Counted from the first letter of the stretch, positions 1 through 7,994 are shown. The stretch is 16,065 nucleotides of DNA from JBGVMW01 sp045122835 (GCA_045122835.1 JBGVIB010000106.1:1-16065), one strand, 5' to 3'. Numbers and translations are program-made. The notes: generated by a model from the sequence alone, not told the origin.

Positions 1-603
1 AAGTTTTTCTTATTGTGAAGTCTTCCTGCGGTATCACATAAAAGAATATCTGCTCTACGTGCCTTAGCTGACTGCAACGCATCATAAACAACTGCCGCCG
101 GATCAGCACCTTCCTGTCCGCCAATCATATCTACACCGGCACGATTGGCCCACTCTGATAACTGTTCACCTGCCGCAGCACGGAAAGTATCAGCAGCTGC
201 CAATACTACTTTCTTTCCCTCTGCCTTATATTTTCCGGCAAGCTTGCCAACAGTGGTAGTTTTTCCCACACCATTGACACCTACCATTAACACTACCGAC
301 TGGCGTTTCTCAAATTCATAATCTGTTGATTCCACATGCATTTGCTCTTTGATGCTGTTGATGAGAAGTTCCTTACAATCTGCCGGCTTTTTAATGCGCT
401 GCGCTTTTACTTTTGATTTTAAATCTTCAATAATTCGTTCTGTGGCACGGATACCAATATCTCCCATGACAAGAATTTCTTCCAATTCCTCATAAAAATC
501 ATCATCAATTGCTGAGAAACGGGAAAAAATGGACTCTACTCCCGCAACAATATTATTTCTTGTTTTGGTAAGTCCTTCTGCTAAACGTTTGAAAAATCCC
601 ATT
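1..603 (-). CDS. ftsY: Signal recognition particle receptor FtsY, N-terminal part (cut by window edge)
   Basis: FtsY is the SRP receptor GTPase that docks ribosome-nascent chain complexes at the membrane. The frame is open from the ATG at 603 to the left edge, giving the first 201 residues and no stop. Visible are the helical N domain (about 1-95), the G1 P-loop GVNGVGKTTT (108-117), DTFRAAAGEQL (138-148) and the G3 motif DTAGR (190-194). The remaining G domain lies outside the window. There is no long acidic A domain before the N domain, so it is a short FtsY as in Bacillus. The start is supported by AGAGG five bases upstream. It follows smc by 39 bases and is the last gene of this operon seen here. 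The motif set DTFRAAA with GVNGVGKTTT could also fit Ffh, but the short N domain and position after smc point to FtsY. Confidence 0.95.
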
Positions 604-642
604 TTTTCCTCTCATTCTGCCGCTTAAACGGCTTTTTTAGAT

Positions 643-3600
643 TTATGCATCTAATTCATCTTCAATCAAATTTACAGATACAAGGGTAGAAATTCCCTTC
701 TCCTGCATGGTAATACCATATAGTCGGTCTGTTACCGCCATGGTACCACGTCTATGTGTAATAATAATAAACTGTGTATGTTTTGTCAATTTATGCAAAT
801 ATTTTGCAAATTTATCTACGTTTGCTTCATCTAACGCCGCCTCAATCTCATCTAAGAGACAGAACGGTGACGGCTTTAAGTTCTGAATAGCAAATAAAAG
901 TGCAATGGCTGCCAGTGCTTTCTCTCCACCGGATAGCTGCATCATGTTCTGAAGTTTCTTTCCCGGTGGCTGGGCAATAATGCGGATACCAGCCTCTAAG
1001 ATATCCTCAGAATCCGATAATTCTAACATACCCTGACCACCACCAAACAAGGCTTTGAAGGTTTTGTCAAATTCTGCTTTGATTTCTAAGAATTTTTCTT
1101 CAAACTGCTTGCGCATTCCACTATCTAACTCAGCAATGATTTCTGCTAAGGCTTTTTCAGATTCTACTAAATCCTCATGTTGTGCCTTTAAGAATTCATA
1201 ACGCTCACTAACTTCCTGGTATTCCTCTATGGAATCCGGATTAACATTGCCTAATTTCTTGATAGCAGCCTTTAACTCTCCAATCTGCATTTTCAGTGCA
1301 ACACTGTCGGTAAACTCGTCACTTCTTAGTTCCTCTGCTGTACTGTAGGTCAATTCATACGATTCCCACATATAATTTACCTTACGGTCAGATTCTTCCT
1401 CCATCTTTTCCTTACGGCTTCGCAGGCGGTACAGCTCTTTATCTAACCCGGCTGTCTTTTCGTTCATCTGCTCACGCAATGTCACATATTCCTTCTGCTT
1501 TGCAACGATGACTTCCTTATCCTTGCCTGCCTTTTCATTTTCTTCCCTCAGCGCCACAGCCTTTTGTCTGCCTTCTGCAATCTGCTCCGTAATTACCTGA
1601 ATTTCGTCTTCTTTTTTCTTGATTTCGTCCTTCTGGTTTACACGGTTATTGGCAAGCTTTTCTAATTCCTGTTCAAACTGCTTTACTTCTGCGTCAATAC
1701 GCTTTTCATTTTCGCGAATAAACTGTATCTTCTGCTGGCTTTCTGAATAGGATAATTCAGATTCTGCTGCTTCCCTGGTGAGAGCCTCAATCTGTTGAGA
1801 TACCTGCTCTAATATCTCTCTAGAAGCGGTAATCTTTTCTTCTGTGGTACTCCGGTTCTCCTCAGCCGCCTGAATCTGCATGAGAATTTCATTTTTCTCT
1901 GCTTTTATCTGCTTCACCTGATTTTCAATCTGGAATACTTCACGGCGAAGGTCTGATGTTCCGTTAATGCTGTCTTCTTTTCTATCATTTGCCTGCTTAA
2001 TCTGCACTTCTGCTGTTGATTTTGTAATCTGCTTCTGCTGCAAATCCTTCTTCAACACTTCTAATTCCTTTGAAATGCCTGTTAACTGCTCTGTACATTC
2101 CTGCCCCTGCTTTTTCCACTTTGCATGGGATGCGGCATGTTTCTTTACCGCAGCTTCTAATTCTTCAATTTCACGACGACGGCCTAACAGATTGCTATTA
2201 TTCTTGAAAGAACCACCTGTCATAGAACCACCCGGGCTTAAAGATTCTCCTTCTAATGTTACAATTCTAAGGGAATACTTATATTTTCTTGCTAATGCAA
2301 TGGCATTGTCAATGGTATCAGCTACCACGGTACGGCCTAACAGGTTCACTGCCACGGCACGGTATGCTTCCTCTGTCTGCACCAGGGAATCTGCTAGCCC
2401 AATAACTCCCTGCTCCTTCAGCACTTCCTGGCGCTGAAAAGTCTGCGCCCCCCTGATACTGGTCAACGGAAGAAATGTGGCACGACCAGCCTTATTCTGT
2501 TTTAAAAAGGCAATCATCTGCTTTGCTGTATTTTCATCCTCTGTAACAATATTCTGAATACTTCCGCCAAGGGCTGTTTCAATAGCCGTTTCATATTGTT
2601 TATCTGTTTTGATAATATCGGCTACAACACCAACAATACCAGGATGTTTATCTTTCTGTTCCATGACACGACGAATGCTGTTGCCATATCCATCATATCT
2701 CTCTGTAAGATTTACAAGAGAATCTAACTTTGACTTATCTCTATGATATGCTTCACTGAGGGCAGCTGTCTGCTTCGAGCATTCCTCCATCTGGGTACGA
2801 AGTACTTTGCTGGCTTCTTCTTTTTCTTGAATCTGCTTTTCTAAGTTTTCCATGAAACCTATTGTTTCTTCTAAGGTTTTGCTTAATCTCTCTATAATGG
2901 AATCCTGCTCTGCTTCCTCACTTTTCGCAGACAACAGCTTCTGGTTCAGCTCTGCACGACGTATCTGATTCTGCTCTAAGATAGTATCATAGCGACTTAA
3001 TTTAGATTTTTCTGCAGCGGCATCATTCAACGATGCGATAATGGTATTTTTTCCCTGTTCAATCAAATCATTTAATGATACTTTTTCCTCCTGCAGTGCT
3101 TTCAATCTGCTATTTAATTCATTACGAGTTTCAGAAGCACCACTGACTTTTGTCTGAATGGATTGTCTTTCCTCGTCTAAGGATGCTTTCTGGTGAATTC
3201 GCTCCTGAATGGAGGCTTTAATCTCCGCTTCCCGGTTCTTATAGTGTTCCTCACTCATTTCAACAGTATGTATCTGTTCCTGCAAAACACGTATCTGACC
3301 TTCTAACTTTCCACAATGTACTTCTGCTTCGTTCAGATTACGACTGATTTCTTCAATCCGGGCCATACATGCATCTAACTGGGTATTGGTTTCATCATAA
3401 GCAACCTTGGCACGCTCATATTCCTGTCCGGCTTCCTCTAAGTCATGCTCAGCAATACTGATTTTTTCCGTTAATTCCCGGATATCCTGCTTCATTCGTT
3501 CCATTTCTAACAGGAACAAATTAGCATCTTTCATTTTCAATTCACCAAAAAGCTTTACGTATTCCTTAGCTGCCTTTGATTGTCTCTCCAAAGGACCAAT

Positions 3601-4203
3601 CTGCTTTTCTAACTCTGATAAAATATCTGTAATACGAACTAAATTTTGCTTCTCATCATTTAATTTTCGCTGTGCTGTCTGCTTGCGGTACTTGAATTTT
3701 ACAATTCCCGCTGCTTCGTCAAACAACTCACGGCGTTCTTCCGGCTTACCTGACAGAATCTTATCAATCTGTCCCTGTCCGATAATGGAATATCCTTCTT
3801 TACCAATACCAGTGTCAAAGAACAACTCATGCACATCTTTCAAACGGCATGCCGTTCCATTAATCAGATATTCACTTTCACCGGAACGGTATACACGTCT
3901 TGCCACCGTTACTTCTTCATACTCTACAGGAAGCTTATGGTCTGCATTATCCAGCGTAATTGCCACATAGGCATATCCCATTGGCTTACGATTCTGTGTT
4001 CCAGCAAAAATAATATCCTGCATATTAGAACCACGGAGCTGTTTCGCACTCTGTTCACCAAGAACCCAGCGAACCGCGTCACCTACATTACTTTTACCAC
4101 TTCCGTTCGGTCCCACGATACCGGTTATTCCGTTGTGAAACTGAAATGTGATTTTATTGGCAAAAGATTTGAATCCATGTATTTCTAATGCTTTTAAATA
4201 CAT
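643..4203 (-). CDS. smc: Chromosome segregation ATPase SMC
   Basis: SMC is the ATPase of the SMC-ScpAB condensin, which loads near the origin and organises the nucleoid. The 1186-residue length is normal for bacterial SMC. The N-terminal head carries the Walker A motif GPNGSGKS (31-38). It is followed by a long heptad-rich coiled coil, a hinge (roughly 520-665, starting near HPGIVGVVADI and including a glycine-rich stretch SPGGSMTGGSF), a returning coiled coil, and the C-terminal head with the ABC signature LSGGEKALAA (1090-1099) and Walker B CLLDEIEAALDE (about 1115-1126). All ATPase motifs are intact. The start ATG follows AAAGG about nine bases upstream. Only 14 bases separate it from the rnc stop, so the two are co-transcribed and probably coupled. 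The ScpA and ScpB partner genes are not in the window. Confidence 0.98.
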   Translation of the reverse strand: MYLKALEIHGFKSFANKITFQFHNGITGIVGPNGSGKSNVGDAVRWVLGEQSAKQLRGSNMQDIIFAGTQNRKPMGYAYVAITLDNADHKLPVEYEEVTVARRVYRSGESEYLINGTACRLKDVHELFFDTGIGKEGYSIIGQGQIDKILSGKPEERRELFDEAAGIVKFKYRKQTAQRKLNDEKQNLVRITDILSELEKQIGPLERQSKAAKEYVKLFGELKMKDANLFLLEMERMKQDIRELTEKISIAEHDLEEAGQEYERAKVAYDETNTQLDACMARIEEISRNLNEAEVHCGKLEGQIRVLQEQIHTVEMSEEHYKNREAEIKASIQERIHQKASLDEERQSIQTKVSGASETRNELNSRLKALQEEKVSLNDLIEQGKNTIIASLNDAAAEKSKLSRYDTILEQNQIRRAELNQKLLSAKSEEAEQDSIIERLSKTLEETIGFMENLEKQIQEKEEASKVLRTQMEECSKQTAALSEAYHRDKSKLDSLVNLTERYDGYGNSIRRVMEQKDKHPGIVGVVADIIKTDKQYETAIETALGGSIQNIVTEDENTAKQMIAFLKQNKAGRATFLPLTSIRGAQTFQRQEVLKEQGVIGLADSLVQTEEAYRAVAVNLLGRTVVADTIDNAIALARKYKYSLRIVTLEGESLSPGGSMTGGSFKNNSNLLGRRREIEELEAAVKKHAASHAKWKKQGQECTEQLTGISKELEVLKKDLQQKQITKSTAEVQIKQANDRKEDSINGTSDLRREVFQIENQVKQIKAEKNEILMQIQAAEENRSTTEEKITASREILEQVSQQIEALTREAAESELSYSESQQKIQFIRENEKRIDAEVKQFEQELEKLANNRVNQKDEIKKKEDEIQVITEQIAEGRQKAVALREENEKAGKDKEVIVAKQKEYVTLREQMNEKTAGLDKELYRLRSRKEKMEEESDRKVNYMWESYELTYSTAEELRSDEFTDSVALKMQIGELKAAIKKLGNVNPDSIEEYQEVSERYEFLKAQHEDLVESEKALAEIIAELDSGMRKQFEEKFLEIKAEFDKTFKALFGGGQGMLELSDSEDILEAGIRIIAQPPGKKLQNMMQLSGGEKALAAIALLFAIQNLKPSPFCLLDEIEAALDEANVDKFAKYLHKLTKHTQFIIITHRRGTMAVTDRLYGITMQEKGISTLVSVNLIEDELDA

Positions 4204-4217
4204 ATGTCCTAACCTTT

Positions 4218-4907
4218 CTATTCCTTGTTTTTCAGCTTTATGATTGCGGCATAGGCAGCTGCCTGTTCTGCCGCTTTCTTTGTTCTGCCGGAACCGGTAG
4301 TAATTACTTCATCTCCGATTTTGGCTGAAACAATGAATTTTTTATCATGGTCCGGTCCTTCTTCCCCAATCAGCTCATAGGACAATGATTCTTTATACTC
4401 GCCCTGCACCATTTCCTGTAAAATAGTCTTGCTATCATAAAAGAGCTTCTTATGTTCCATATCTGATAAGATGAATTTAAGAATAAACTCTTTTGCATTA
4501 GCAAAACCACCATCAAGATAAATTGCCCCAATTAACGCCTCTAACGCATCGGAAAGAATGGAATCTCTGCCACGCCCCCCTGTCAAATCCTCACCTTTTC
4601 CTAGCAGTAAATATTTGCCCAGATTGATTTCTTTAGTACAAAATGCCAGCGTTGGTTCGCAAACAAGACTTGCACGGAGTTTTGTCATGTCTCCCTCCGG
4701 CATTTTTTCATCTCTATGATAGAGAAATTCACTTGATACTAATTCTAACACAGCGTCTCCTAAAAATTCTAATCTTTCGTTGTGCTTGTGGCGCATACGG
4801 TGCTCGTTGGCATAGGAGCTGTGTGTCATTGCAAGAGTCAGTAATTCTTTATCTTTAAACTGATAGCCAATGATTTTCTCTAGTTCTTCCATTTTGTTTT
4901 CTTTCAT
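4218..4907 (-). CDS. rnc: Ribonuclease III
   Basis: RNase III is the double-strand-specific endoribonuclease that matures rRNA and processes or degrades structured mRNAs. The 229-residue protein has the usual two-domain layout. The catalytic domain contains the signature NERLEFLGDAVL (43-54) with acidic residues E47 and D51, and the second metal-binding pair D120/E123 in SDALEALIGAIYLDGG. A C-terminal double-stranded RNA binding domain (about 155-228) ends with the typical KKAAEQAAAYAAI helix. The ATG at 4907 is supported by GGGAG five bases upstream; an internal ATG at residue 6 lacks a comparable site. It lies 14 bases before smc. Its upstream spacer, about 260 bases back to acpP, holds the 4960-5128 palindromic element. 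That would put a long stem in the rnc leader, where RNase III autoregulation acts in other bacteria. Such a role here is inference. Confidence 0.97.
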   Translation of the reverse strand: MKENKMEELEKIIGYQFKDKELLTLAMTHSSYANEHRMRHKHNERLEFLGDAVLELVSSEFLYHRDEKMPEGDMTKLRASLVCEPTLAFCTKEINLGKYLLLGKGEDLTGGRGRDSILSDALEALIGAIYLDGGFANAKEFILKFILSDMEHKKLFYDSKTILQEMVQGEYKESLSYELIGEEGPDHDKKFIVSAKIGDEVITTGSGRTKKAAEQAAAYAAIIKLKNKE

Positions 4908-4959
4908 ATGTACTCCCTTCTTTTTTTGTTATAGGATATAAGTTATTTCAAAAGCACTC

Positions 4960-5128
4960 GCTAGAGCGTGTCCCCAAATTGCTTTCTGCAAGATGTACGT
5001 TCCACTTTGTGGGGAATTTGATATAAATTTAGTATGCGTAGTGGGCTACGTGTGCTAAATTTATATCAAATTCTATCGCAAAGTGGGGCGTACAGATTAC
5101 AGGAATGAATTTTGGGACACGCTCTAGC
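4960..5128. repeat. 169-bp near-perfect palindromic element (MITE-like) between acpP and rnc
   Basis: The ends are a perfect 15-bp inverted repeat (GCTAGAGCGTGTCCC at 4960-4974 and its complement at 5114-5128). Pairing continues almost to the centre, giving one giant hairpin with a four-base loop at 5042-5045. There is no open frame inside. A CTAG sits at each end, possibly a duplicated target, but because it belongs to the palindrome this cannot be decided. Size, structure and lack of coding fit a miniature inverted-repeat element or a REP/BIME-like intergenic repeat; the family is not recognised. Nine positions within the stem pair as G-U if the plus strand is transcribed, against one if the minus strand is. 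A second, partial match to its right end is at 14910-14935. Confidence 0.85.
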
Positions 5129-5168
5129 AGACTGGCTTATGCAACTACTTACTTGAAACAACCAACTC

Positions 5169-5402
5169 TTACTGGCTGCAGGATTGATGAATCTGCTCTA
5201 CAGCATCACCAACGGAAACGATTCGTTCTGCATCTTCGTTTGTAATTTCGATATCAAATTCTTCTTCGATTCCCATTACAATCTGAAAAATGTCAAGGGA
5301 ATCTGCACCCAGATCGTCCACAAAGGTTGTTTCCATTGTGATTTCTTCTGCATCTACGTTCAGAACATCCGCGATGATTCGTTTTAATGCTTCAAATTCC
5401 AT
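5169..5402 (-). CDS. acpP: Acyl carrier protein
   Basis: ACP carries growing acyl chains as thioesters on a 4'-phosphopantetheine arm for type II fatty acid synthesis and delivers them to PlsX and the acyltransferases. The 77-residue protein is small and strongly acidic. It has the attachment motif GADSLD with the modified serine at residue 35, followed by the recognition helix IFQIVMGIEEEFDIEI. The ATG at 5402 is preceded by AAGGAG with a six-base spacer. It starts 36 bases after the plsX stop. The usual Bacillus order plsX-fabD-fabG-acpP is shortened here to plsX-acpP, so the other fab genes must be elsewhere. Which of possibly several ACP copies serves fatty acid synthesis cannot be told from the window. 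Confidence 0.96.
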   Translation of the reverse strand: MEFEALKRIIADVLNVDAEEITMETTFVDDLGADSLDIFQIVMGIEEEFDIEITNEDAERIVSVGDAVEQIHQSCSQ

Positions 5403-5438
5403 GATGAACTCCTTCCTTCGTAATTTACATCCTGTTTT

Positions 5439-6437
5439 TTACAAACGTTCTTTTATCTTTTCATTAATTCGTTGCTCTTTGAAGCTGATACACTGAATGA
5501 TGGAATTGGTCACTTCTAATGCTTTTGAACTGCCATGTGTCTTTACCACCAATCCATTTAATCCCAGTAATGGTGCACCACCATACTGTGAGGCATCAAA
5601 GGACTTTAATGTCTTTTTTAAGGAAGGCATAATTAATAACGCACCAAGTTTGGACCGGAGAGTTGCTAGCAGACTTTCTTTTATCTTGCTTTTTAACATA
5701 GATCCAACGCCTTCATATAACTTAAGGATTACATTTCCAACAAATGCTTCGCATACAATTACATCTGCATCTCCGTTTGGAATATCTCTTGCTTCTATAC
5801 TTCCTACAAAATTGATATCCGGGCATGCTTTTAATAATGGATACGTTTCTTTCACAAGCATATTTCCTTTTTCTTCTTCAGCACCAATATTGACAATGGC
5901 TACTTTAGGGTTTTTGATTCCCACTACGTTTTCCATATAAAGGGAACCCATCTTTGCAAACTGTACCAAATGAGAAGAACGTGCATCTACATTGGCACCA
6001 CAGTCGATTAAAAGAGACACTCCTTTTGATGTTGGAATGAGAGGTGCCAATGGTGGTCTCTCCACCCCTTTGATTCTTCCTACTAAAAGCTGCCCACCTA
6101 CTAAAATTGCACCTGTGCTTCCTGCTGATACAAATGCGTCGGCTTCTTCTGCTTTTACCATTTTCATTCCTACTACAATGGAAGAATCTTTCTTAGAGCG
6201 GATTGCCATAACAGGTGGTTCACCTGTTTCAATCACTTCTGAGGCATGTTTTATTTCAACCTGTTCTTCCTTATAGGTATATTTTTTTAATTCTTCACGA
6301 ATCCGGTCTTCAACTCCCACCAGAATGACTTTGATTTCCTCTCTCTGGTTCACGGCATCAATGGCACCTTTTACTATTTCGCCCGGCGCATTATCACCAC
6401 CCATCGCATCCACTACAACTGTTACTGTATTCTGCAT
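5439..6437 (-). CDS. plsX: Phosphate acyltransferase PlsX
   Basis: PlsX converts acyl-ACP and phosphate to acyl-phosphate, the donor for PlsY in the first step of phosphatidic acid synthesis; it is a peripheral membrane enzyme. The sequence carries the family hallmarks: VDAMGGDNAPGE at the N terminus, SAGSTGAILVGGQ, and the LIDCGANVDARSSHLVQFAKMG region. Length is 332 residues from the chosen start, normal for the family. An ATG four codons earlier (6449) has no ribosome binding site. The ATG at 6437 has GGAGG five bases upstream, and that GGAGG lies inside the longer reading, so 6437 is preferred. It is the first gene of the plsX-acpP-rnc-smc-ftsY unit. A promoter and a 27-bp palindrome lie in its 109-base leader. 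Confidence 0.96.
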   Translation of the reverse strand: MQNTVTVVVDAMGGDNAPGEIVKGAIDAVNQREEIKVILVGVEDRIREELKKYTYKEEQVEIKHASEVIETGEPPVMAIRSKKDSSIVVGMKMVKAEEADAFVSAGSTGAILVGGQLLVGRIKGVERPPLAPLIPTSKGVSLLIDCGANVDARSSHLVQFAKMGSLYMENVVGIKNPKVAIVNIGAEEEKGNMLVKETYPLLKACPDINFVGSIEARDIPNGDADVIVCEAFVGNVILKLYEGVGSMLKSKIKESLLATLRSKLGALLIMPSLKKTLKSFDASQYGGAPLLGLNGLVVKTHGSSKALEVTNSIIQCISFKEQRINEKIKERL

Positions 6438-6514
6438 ACGAACCTCCATGCTGCTGCCTAATGTATAAAAAGCTCTGTTTCTAGCTCATCTGTACATAAC
6501 AGCGTTTATTTTAT

Positions 6515-6541
6515 ATGAAAAAATACTGGTATTTTCTTCAT
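6515..6541. promoter_or_regulatory. 27-bp palindrome in the plsX leader (candidate operator or hairpin)
   Basis: The sequence forms two 12-13 base arms, ATGAAAAAATAC and GTATTTTCTTCAT, around a two-base centre, with a single mismatch that is a G-U on the RNA level. It begins only a few bases after the predicted plsX transcription start. The core AATACCAGTATT loosely recalls the FapR-type operators of other Firmicutes (TACC-N-GGTA cores controlling plsX), but the match is weak and the regulator is unknown. It could equally be a leader hairpin that helps stop transcription coming from hydE, though no clean U-run follows. Confidence 0.45.
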
Positions 6542-6552
6542 GTCTATAAGAA

Positions 6553-6581
6553 AATATACTATAAATAAGCCCATAAATCAA
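6553..6581 (-). promoter_or_regulatory. Sigma-A type promoter of the plsX operon
   Basis: On the minus strand, TTGATT (6581-6576) is followed after 17 bases by TATATT (6558-6553). The -35 box abuts the hydE stop codon at 6582. The predicted start is near 6546, giving a leader of about 110 bases before plsX. Confidence 0.6.
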
Positions 6582-7625
6582 TCACTTTTTACAGCAGTCG
6601 CCTCTATCTGTTACAATCTTATAACCAATATTTGCCATTCTACCTGAAAGGCATCCGCGACACTCTGCTGCCTCCTCTCCGGTGCAGATTTTATTATCAT
6701 ATAACATATATTGCTTCCGAACGGAAACTGGCGATAAATTTGGCATAACTACATTGGCACCTGCTAATATTCCCTTTTCCCGTCCGTCTGGTGCTATGGT
6801 TCCTAATGCTGTTGTAGCAGGTATCAATGCATAAGGAAACATAAGACGTAATACGCTGATGAGAAGAAGTGTCTGTTCTAATGTACCGGAGGGTTCTTCC
6901 TTAAAAGGTGTGTCTTTATGGGAAATAAATGGACCAATTCCTATCATATGTGGTTCTAACTCTTTCAAAAACTGCAAATCTTCTAAAAGACAGTCTAGTG
7001 TTTGTCCTGGAGAGCCTACCATAAATCCACTTCCCACCTGGTATCCTAGCTCTTTCAGCCAGAATAAACACTGTTTTCTGTGGGCTAAGTTCATGTTCCG
7101 TGGGTGAAGGTGCCTGTAATGGGTATCATCTGCCGTCTCATGGCGTAGGAGATAACGATCGGCACCAGCCTCACGCCAGCATTTATAATCTTCATAGGTA
7201 TGTTCACCGATGGATAGGGTGATGGCGCAGTCTGGGTGTGCTTTTTTTATTTCTTGCACTAATTCTGCTATATATTCTGTTGTATAATAAGTATCTTCTC
7301 CTCCTTGTAGGACAAAGGTGCGGAAACCTAATACATATCCATCTTTACAACAGGCTAAAATCTCCTCTTTTGTCAGGCGGTACCTGATTGCGTTCTGATT
7401 ACCACATCGGATTCCACAATAGTAACAGTTGTTTTTACAATAGTTGGTAAATTCTATCAGTCCTCTTGTGTAGACGTCTTTTCCATAGTGGATTTGTCTT
7501 ACGTTTTCTGCTAACTGTCTAAGTTCTTCCTGGTCTTCTTGGGAACAGGTGAGGAGTTGCTTTAATTCGGATGGGGTTGCGTTTTCTGTTTCGTATAATT
7601 TATGAATAATTTCGATTGTTTTCAT
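6582..7625 (-). CDS. hydE: [FeFe]-hydrogenase maturation radical SAM enzyme HydE
   Basis: HydE is a cytoplasmic radical SAM enzyme that works with HydG and HydF to build the di-iron subcluster of the [FeFe]-hydrogenase H-cluster. The protein has the radical SAM cluster motif CKNNCYYC (CxxxCxxC, residues 63-70 from this start). Near the C terminus it has C-x7-C-x2-C (CTGEEAAECRGC), the site of the second, dispensable cluster known in HydE. This second motif and the roughly 347-residue length separate it from biotin synthase and from PylB. The frame can be read from a GTG at 7637, but AAGGAT then touches the start codon; the ATG at 7625 has the same AAGGAT 12 bases upstream. Neither spacing is ideal, so the start is uncertain by four codons. 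HydF and HydG are not in the window. The gene has its own promoter and lies downstream of the structured RNA. Confidence 0.92.
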   Translation of the reverse strand: MKTIEIIHKLYETENATPSELKQLLTCSQEDQEELRQLAENVRQIHYGKDVYTRGLIEFTNYCKNNCYYCGIRCGNQNAIRYRLTKEEILACCKDGYVLGFRTFVLQGGEDTYYTTEYIAELVQEIKKAHPDCAITLSIGEHTYEDYKCWREAGADRYLLRHETADDTHYRHLHPRNMNLAHRKQCLFWLKELGYQVGSGFMVGSPGQTLDCLLEDLQFLKELEPHMIGIGPFISHKDTPFKEEPSGTLEQTLLLISVLRLMFPYALIPATTALGTIAPDGREKGILAGANVVMPNLSPVSVRKQYMLYDNKICTGEEAAECRGCLSGRMANIGYKIVTDRGDCCKK

Positions 7626-7667
7626 AGTTTGGGGCACATCCTTATTGGGTGATATTCATTTAAAGGC

Positions 7668-7697
7668 ATCGTATCATGAAATGTTAGCATGTGTAAA
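7668..7697 (-). promoter_or_regulatory. hydE promoter with an overlapping short palindrome
   Basis: On the minus strand, TTTACA (7697-7692) and TACGAT (7673-7668) are separated by 18 bases. The start would be near 7661, about 36 bases before the hydE ATG. The palindrome ATGTGTAAAGCACAT (7689-7703) covers the -35 box and could be an operator; no known regulator is assigned. Confidence 0.5.
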
Positions 7698-7715
7698 GCA
7701 CATTATATTGTTGTT

Positions 7716-7731
7716 AAATTCTGGTTTGTGT
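7716..7731 (+). repeat. Left copy of a 16-bp inverted repeat flanking the RNA island
   Basis: AAATTCTGGTTTGTGT is the exact reverse complement of 8227-8242. A further ATCATA/TATGAT match lies just inside both copies, near 7737 and 8211. The pair encloses 527 bp that contain the structured RNA and no gene. No convincing target-site duplication is seen outside the repeats. Confidence 0.7.
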
Positions 7732-7756
7732 GTTTAATCATAGTCGCTGACCGGAC

Positions 7757-7942
7757 GCCGGTGACAGGTGCAGAAGGTTCCACGCAGACCGAGCCAACGT
7801 TCCGGTGAACTAACTCCTAAGTACGACTAAGACATTCGGGGTGTGGCCCTCATGCCTAAGTCTCCCTAAGGAGTGGATTTCACCTCCACTAAAAGCGGCT
7901 CGTGAATTGTCTGCTTAGGAACCTTCTGCACCTGCCACCGGC
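7757..7942 (-). ncRNA. Large folded non-coding RNA with a pseudoknot (raiA-motif-like, tentative)
   Basis: A 25-bp closing helix pairs 7757-7781 with 7918-7942. Inside are a second helix (7784-7795 with 7897-7914, a six-base bulge), a hairpin 7873-7877/7885-7889 whose loop 7879-7884 is complementary to 7804-7809 (a six-bp pseudoknot), a pairing of 7813-7818 with 7869-7874, and a long arm 7825-7835/7852-7862 capped by a GGG/CCC stem. Two positions, one in the closing helix and one in the long arm, pair as G-U on the minus strand but would be A-C on the plus strand, so the minus strand is taken as the RNA. There is no open frame with a ribosome binding site. Size, complexity and pseudoknot recall the raiA motif of Firmicutes and Actinobacteria, but this is from memory of the style of fold and not a match; raiA itself is not nearby. 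A 6S RNA, RNase P RNA, SRP RNA or tmRNA is not supported. No clear U-run terminator follows. Confidence 0.75.
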
Positions 7943-7960
7943 TGTATATCATAGGCGTGA

Positions 7961-7994
7961 GTTGCGACGCTGATTGCCTCTAGCGTATCGCAAC
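7961..7994 (-). other. Stem-loop just upstream of the folded RNA
   Basis: GTTGCGACGCT (7961-7971) pairs with AGCGTATCGCAAC (7982-7994) with a two-base bulge and a ten-base loop. On the minus strand it precedes the large RNA by 18 bases, and may be its 5' domain. A CATAAT that could serve as a -10 box lies just upstream near 8003, without a good -35. Confidence 0.6.

Noticed and set aside
1967..2437. A 156-codon plus-strand frame opposite smc
   Set aside because: It is antisense to the smc coiled coil, is rich in Ser, Cys and Phe as expected from reversed codons, and has no ribosome binding site.
3407..3970. A 187-codon plus-strand frame opposite smc
   Set aside because: Same reasons: a reverse-frame artefact of a well supported gene.
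7757..7942. Reading the folded RNA as RNase P RNA, tmRNA, SRP RNA or a CRISPR array
   Set aside because: The conserved RNase P and SRP core sequences are absent, there is no tRNA-like end or tag frame, and there are no regular direct repeats.
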